Shown: piece after piece, positions 5,978-8,593 of the stretch | Layout of the letters: each line of letters begins with the position of its first letter | How positions within the stretch are numbered: the stretch's first letter is position 1 | From: JAVBKA01 sp031546715 | GTDB taxonomy: Bacteria > Bacillota > Clostridia > Oscillospirales > UBA929 | NCBI GenBank assembly: GCA_031546715.1 | Contig: JAVBKA010000112.1 | Location: 1-8,593, forward strand | DNA length: 8,593 nucleotides | Reading direction: 5' to 3' | Program-made: the position numbers and the translations under genes | The notes under the pieces: generated by a model | What the model saw: the letters and a program-made list of their open reading frames with translations, nothing else | Told to the model about the DNA's origin: nothing | Database searches by the model: none

Positions 5978-7501
5978 TTAGCCAAGCCGAGGAAACATTG
6001 CGTCCCCTTTTTTCACAGGGAAATCCATAGAATAAGGCTTAGATAGACTGTCCCATGTCTGCCCCGCATGGTCAATACCCAGTTGAGCGGACATTTTTGC
6101 GCTGGTTTGCGGAATTATGGGCAAAAGTAAAACGCCGATTACGCGGAGCGTATGACAAAGTGTACCCATTACAACCATGAGTTGGTCTTTTTTATCAGGG
6201 TCTTTTGCAAGAACCCACGGGGCGGTTTCGTCAATATATTTATTGCCGCGGTCAATAAGCTTCCAAAGCTCCGTTAGAGCTTGCTGAACATGGAGGGTGT
6301 CCATGTGCTCGGTGTAGGAAGCGGTAACCTGCTTAATTAAGGCTTGCATATTTTCGTCACAGCCTACCGTAGTAAGTGAGCCGAAGTATTTTTCCACCAT
6401 GGCGACACTTCTTGACAGCAAATTGCCTAAGTCGTTGGCAAGGTCTGTGTTGTATCGGGCGGTTAAAAGCTCGCGGGTGATAGTGCCGTCGCCTGAGTAG
6501 GGCAGCTCACGAAGCATATAGTAGCGCAGACCGTCAACACCGTACTCATCGGCAAGCTCATCAGAGTACAGCACATTTCCGAGAGACTTACTCATTTTAC
6601 CGCCGCTCATGCTAAACCAACCATGCCCGTAGAGCTGCATGTAAAGCGGTTCGCCCAGTGCAAGGAGCATACAAGGCCAGTATATGGCGTGGAAGCGGAC
6701 TACATCCTTACCTACAACGTGAACATCGCAGGGCCAGAACTTTTTGTAAAGGTCGCCATGATTGCCGTCTGCACTGTAGCCAAGGGCGGTGATGTAATTA
6801 GAAAGGGCATCAATCCAGACATACATAACATGTCCAGTGTCAAACTCAACGGGCACTCCCCAAGTAAAGGACGAGCGGGTGACGCATAAATCCTGCAAGC
6901 CGGGCTTTAAAAAGTTGTTTACCATTTCATTTTTTCGGGATTCCGGCTGAATAAAGTTAGGATTTTGCTCAATATGCTTCATAAGCTTGTCGGCATAGAG
7001 AGACAACTTAAAGAAATATGCTTCCTCACTTGCACGCTCAAGAGGACGTCCGCAGTCAGGGCAAAGGCGTTTGCCGTTTTGCTCGGCGGCTTGGGTGTCG
7101 GTGTAAAAGCTTTCGTCAGGAGTGCAGTACCAGCCCTCGTATGAGCCTTTATAAATGTCGCCCTTGTCATAAAGCTTTTTGAAAATGGTTTGGACTGTCT
7201 TTTTATGATGGTCATCTGTAGTGCGGATGAAGTCGTCATAACTGATTTCCAAGCGGTCCCAAATTCTTCTAAGCTCACCGGTGACGTTATTAACCAAGGC
7301 TTGGGGCGTGATACCTTCCTCGGCGGCTTGCTGTTGAATTTTTAAGCCATGCTCATCAGTGCCGGTGAGAAAATAAACATCCTCACCCAGCAGACGATGA
7401 TAGCGCGCCACAGCGTCAGCCACAACGGCGTCAGTAGCATTGCCCACATGGGGAACCTTTGACGCATAGGGTATGGCGGTGGTAATATAGTACTTTTTCA
7501 A
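5978..7501 (-). CDS. metG: Methionyl-tRNA synthetase (short form)
   Basis: The 507-residue enzyme charges tRNA-Met with methionine in the cytoplasm and is essential. Seen: the class I signature as HVGN (18-21) in place of HIGH, TGTDEHG (46-52), an intact KMSKS (302-306), and an anticodon-binding helical domain with NKYIDETAPW (420-429). The connective-peptide metal knuckle has Cys126, Cys147 and Cys150, but Asp129 where zinc-type family members usually have the second Cys. The protein stops at FPRLG, so it lacks the C-terminal EMAP/Trbp111-like dimerisation domain of longer bacterial forms. The start is TTG, chosen because GGAGG lies seven bases upstream and the N-terminus MKKYYITTAI matches the family. 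It begins one base after the glgP stop. Confidence 0.96.
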   Translation of the reverse strand: MKKYYITTAIPYASKVPHVGNATDAVVADAVARYHRLLGEDVYFLTGTDEHGLKIQQQAAEEGITPQALVNNVTGELRRIWDRLEISYDDFIRTTDDHHKKTVQTIFKKLYDKGDIYKGSYEGWYCTPDESFYTDTQAAEQNGKRLCPDCGRPLERASEEAYFFKLSLYADKLMKHIEQNPNFIQPESRKNEMVNNFLKPGLQDLCVTRSSFTWGVPVEFDTGHVMYVWIDALSNYITALGYSADGNHGDLYKKFWPCDVHVVGKDVVRFHAIYWPCMLLALGEPLYMQLYGHGWFSMSGGKMSKSLGNVLYSDELADEYGVDGLRYYMLRELPYSGDGTITRELLTARYNTDLANDLGNLLSRSVAMVEKYFGSLTTVGCDENMQALIKQVTASYTEHMDTLHVQQALTELWKLIDRGNKYIDETAPWVLAKDPDKKDQLMVVMGTLCHTLRVIGVLLLPIIPQTSAKMSAQLGIDHAGQTWDSLSKPYSMDFPVKKGDAMFPRLG

Positions 7502-7502
7502 C

Positions 7503-8593
7503 CTAAATCCTCCAAATGAGCTTGGCGTACTCAGCTACGCTACGGTCTGATGCAAATACGCCCGAAGCGGCAATATTCAGCAGTGAGGAGCGATTCCAAG
7601 CATCCTTATCAGCGTATTTTTTACTGACTTCGCTTTGAATATCCACATAGGAGCGGAAATCAGCAAGGAGCATGTAATGGTCGGCAGGACCGTTGCCTCC
7701 GATAATCAGTGAGGAGGTGATGTCGTTGTACTCAACTCCGCCGAAAACGCCTTGTGAAATCTGGTCAAGGATACGCTTTAGGTCAGGGTCTTTGTCGTAA
7801 TAGCTGTATGCGTTGTAGCCGCTGACGTTCAGCTTCTCAACGTCCTCCGTGGTAAGACCGAAGATGAAAATATTGTCGTCGCCCACGTTGTCGTGAATTT
7901 CAACGTTTGCGCCGTCAAGAGTACCCACGGTAAGCGCGCCGTTAATCATAAATTTCATGTTGCCTGTACCAGAAGCTTCTGTTCCCGCAACGGAAATCTG
8001 CTCGGAAAGCTCTGACGCAGGAATAAGAATTTCAGCAAGTGAAACACGGTAATTCTCCAGGAATAAAACTTTTATGCGCCCATTAACATCAGGGTCGTTG
8101 TTAATAGTGTTGGCAACGTCACCGATGAGGCGGATAATTCTTTTTGCGCGATAGTACCCCGAAGCGGCTTTTGCGCCAAAGTAGAAGGTGCGTGGCTGCA
8201 TTTCAATGCTCGGATTATCCTTAATTTGATTGTAAAGATGAATGATGTTCAAAACGTTTAAAAGCTGACGCTTGTATTCGTGCAAACGCTTAACCTGAGA
8301 ATCAAACATTGAGGAGGGGTCAACTATAACCTTTTGGGTATCGGCTAAATATTTCGCAAAGCGGTTCTTGTTTTTAGTCTTAACCTCTGCCAGCTTTGCA
8401 AGTACAGTTTTATCGTCAGCGTATTTTCTAAGACCTGTCAGCATTTCGGCTTCTTTGAGATATCTGTCGCCGATAAGCTCTTTAATTAGGGCGTGAAGGT
8501 CAGGGTTAATCTGAGCAAGCCAACGGCGGTGGTCTATGCCGTTGGTGACGTTTAAGAATTTGCCCGGTGCCATTTCATACTCGGACTTAAAGA
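7503..8593 (-). CDS. glgP: Glycogen/maltodextrin phosphorylase, C-terminal part
   Basis: This is the last 363 codons of a family 35 glucosyltransferase, usually about 750-850 residues. It releases glucose-1-phosphate from glycogen or maltodextrin using phosphate and pyridoxal phosphate. The frame is open to the window edge; the ATG at 8571-8573 is an internal Met, because the codons before it (KSEYE) continue the family sequence leading to KFLNVTNGIDHRRWL. Seen in order: VKRLHEYKRQLLN, FGAKAASGYYRAKRII, LENYRVSLAE, and the cofactor block EASGTGNMKFMINGALTVGTLDG (given here in two overlapping parts: EASGTGNMKF, with the PLP-binding Lys, then INGALTVGTLDGAN). The C-terminus (SVAEYAKLIWRI) is normal. 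Whether it prefers glycogen (glgP) or maltodextrin (malP) cannot be told. The gene ends one base before metG. Confidence 0.95.
   Translation of the reverse strand, partial: FKSEYEMAPGKFLNVTNGIDHRRWLAQINPDLHALIKELIGDRYLKEAEMLTGLRKYADDKTVLAKLAEVKTKNKNRFAKYLADTQKVIVDPSSMFDSQVKRLHEYKRQLLNVLNIIHLYNQIKDNPSIEMQPRTFYFGAKAASGYYRAKRIIRLIGDVANTINNDPDVNGRIKVLFLENYRVSLAEILIPASELSEQISVAGTEASGTGNMKFMINGALTVGTLDGANVEIHDNVGDDNIFIFGLTTEDVEKLNVSGYNAYSYYDKDPDLKRILDQISQGVFGGVEYNDITSSLIIGGNGPADHYMLLADFRSYVDIQSEVSKKYADKDAWNRSSLLNIAASGVFASDRSVAEYAKLIWRI
7509..7513 (-). promoter_or_regulatory. metG ribosome binding site inside glgP
   Basis: GGAGG on the minus strand overlaps the Trp-Arg codons at the end of glgP and lies seven bases before the metG TTG start. 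It supports the TTG as the true start and implies coupled translation of the two genes. Confidence 0.8.

Noticed and set aside
8571..8573. ATG as a possible start of a short phosphorylase
   Set aside because: The same frame stays open to the window edge with family-like residues (KSEYE), so this Met is internal to a gene cut by the window.

Overview
The window looks like a piece of a Gram-positive Clostridia chromosome, probably Oscillospirales-like. The evidence is a WalR/WalK/YycH signalling cluster (confined to low-GC Gram-positives), strong GGAGG-type ribosome binding sites and frequent TTG starts. The lineage is inferred from content alone. Every credible gene is on the minus strand, so transcription runs from right to left.

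Right part (5978-8593): the C-terminal 363 codons of a glycogen/maltodextrin phosphorylase (glgP, cut by the window edge) are followed after one base by a TTG-started short-form methionyl-tRNA synthetase (metG). The metG ribosome binding site lies inside the last glgP codons, so the two are almost certainly co-transcribed and translationally coupled. A 223-base gap (5755-5977) follows. It holds a weak terminator-like hairpin that competes with a second fold, a possible promoter, and a roughly 118-base multi-hairpin element between two copies of the 10-mer AGTAAGTGCG.

Centre (344-5754): galE, a nudF-type ADP-ribose pyrophosphatase, walR, walK and a yycH-like gene form a compact unit. The junctions are zero spacing (TAAATG), 30 bases, 27 bases and a 4-base ATGA overlap. 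The unit couples UDP-sugar supply (GalE) and nucleotide-sugar clean-up (Nudix) with the envelope-stress two-component system WalRK and its membrane-anchored modulator. This is unlike the usual walRKHI-walJ-htrA layout, because no yycI, walJ or htrA follows.

Left end (1-343): noncoding. It carries a run of short, perfect, mutually different hairpins, four of them almost seamlessly stacked from 339 down to 260, then a gggcgaac palindrome and a terminator-like hairpin with an A5 tract (T5 on the minus strand). No CRISPR, tRNA, rRNA, transposase or phage gene was seen. No clearly new protein system is visible. The least explained signals are the hairpin arrays in the two long noncoding gaps, the direct-repeat-flanked element upstream of galE, and the galE-nudF-walRK-yycH arrangement.
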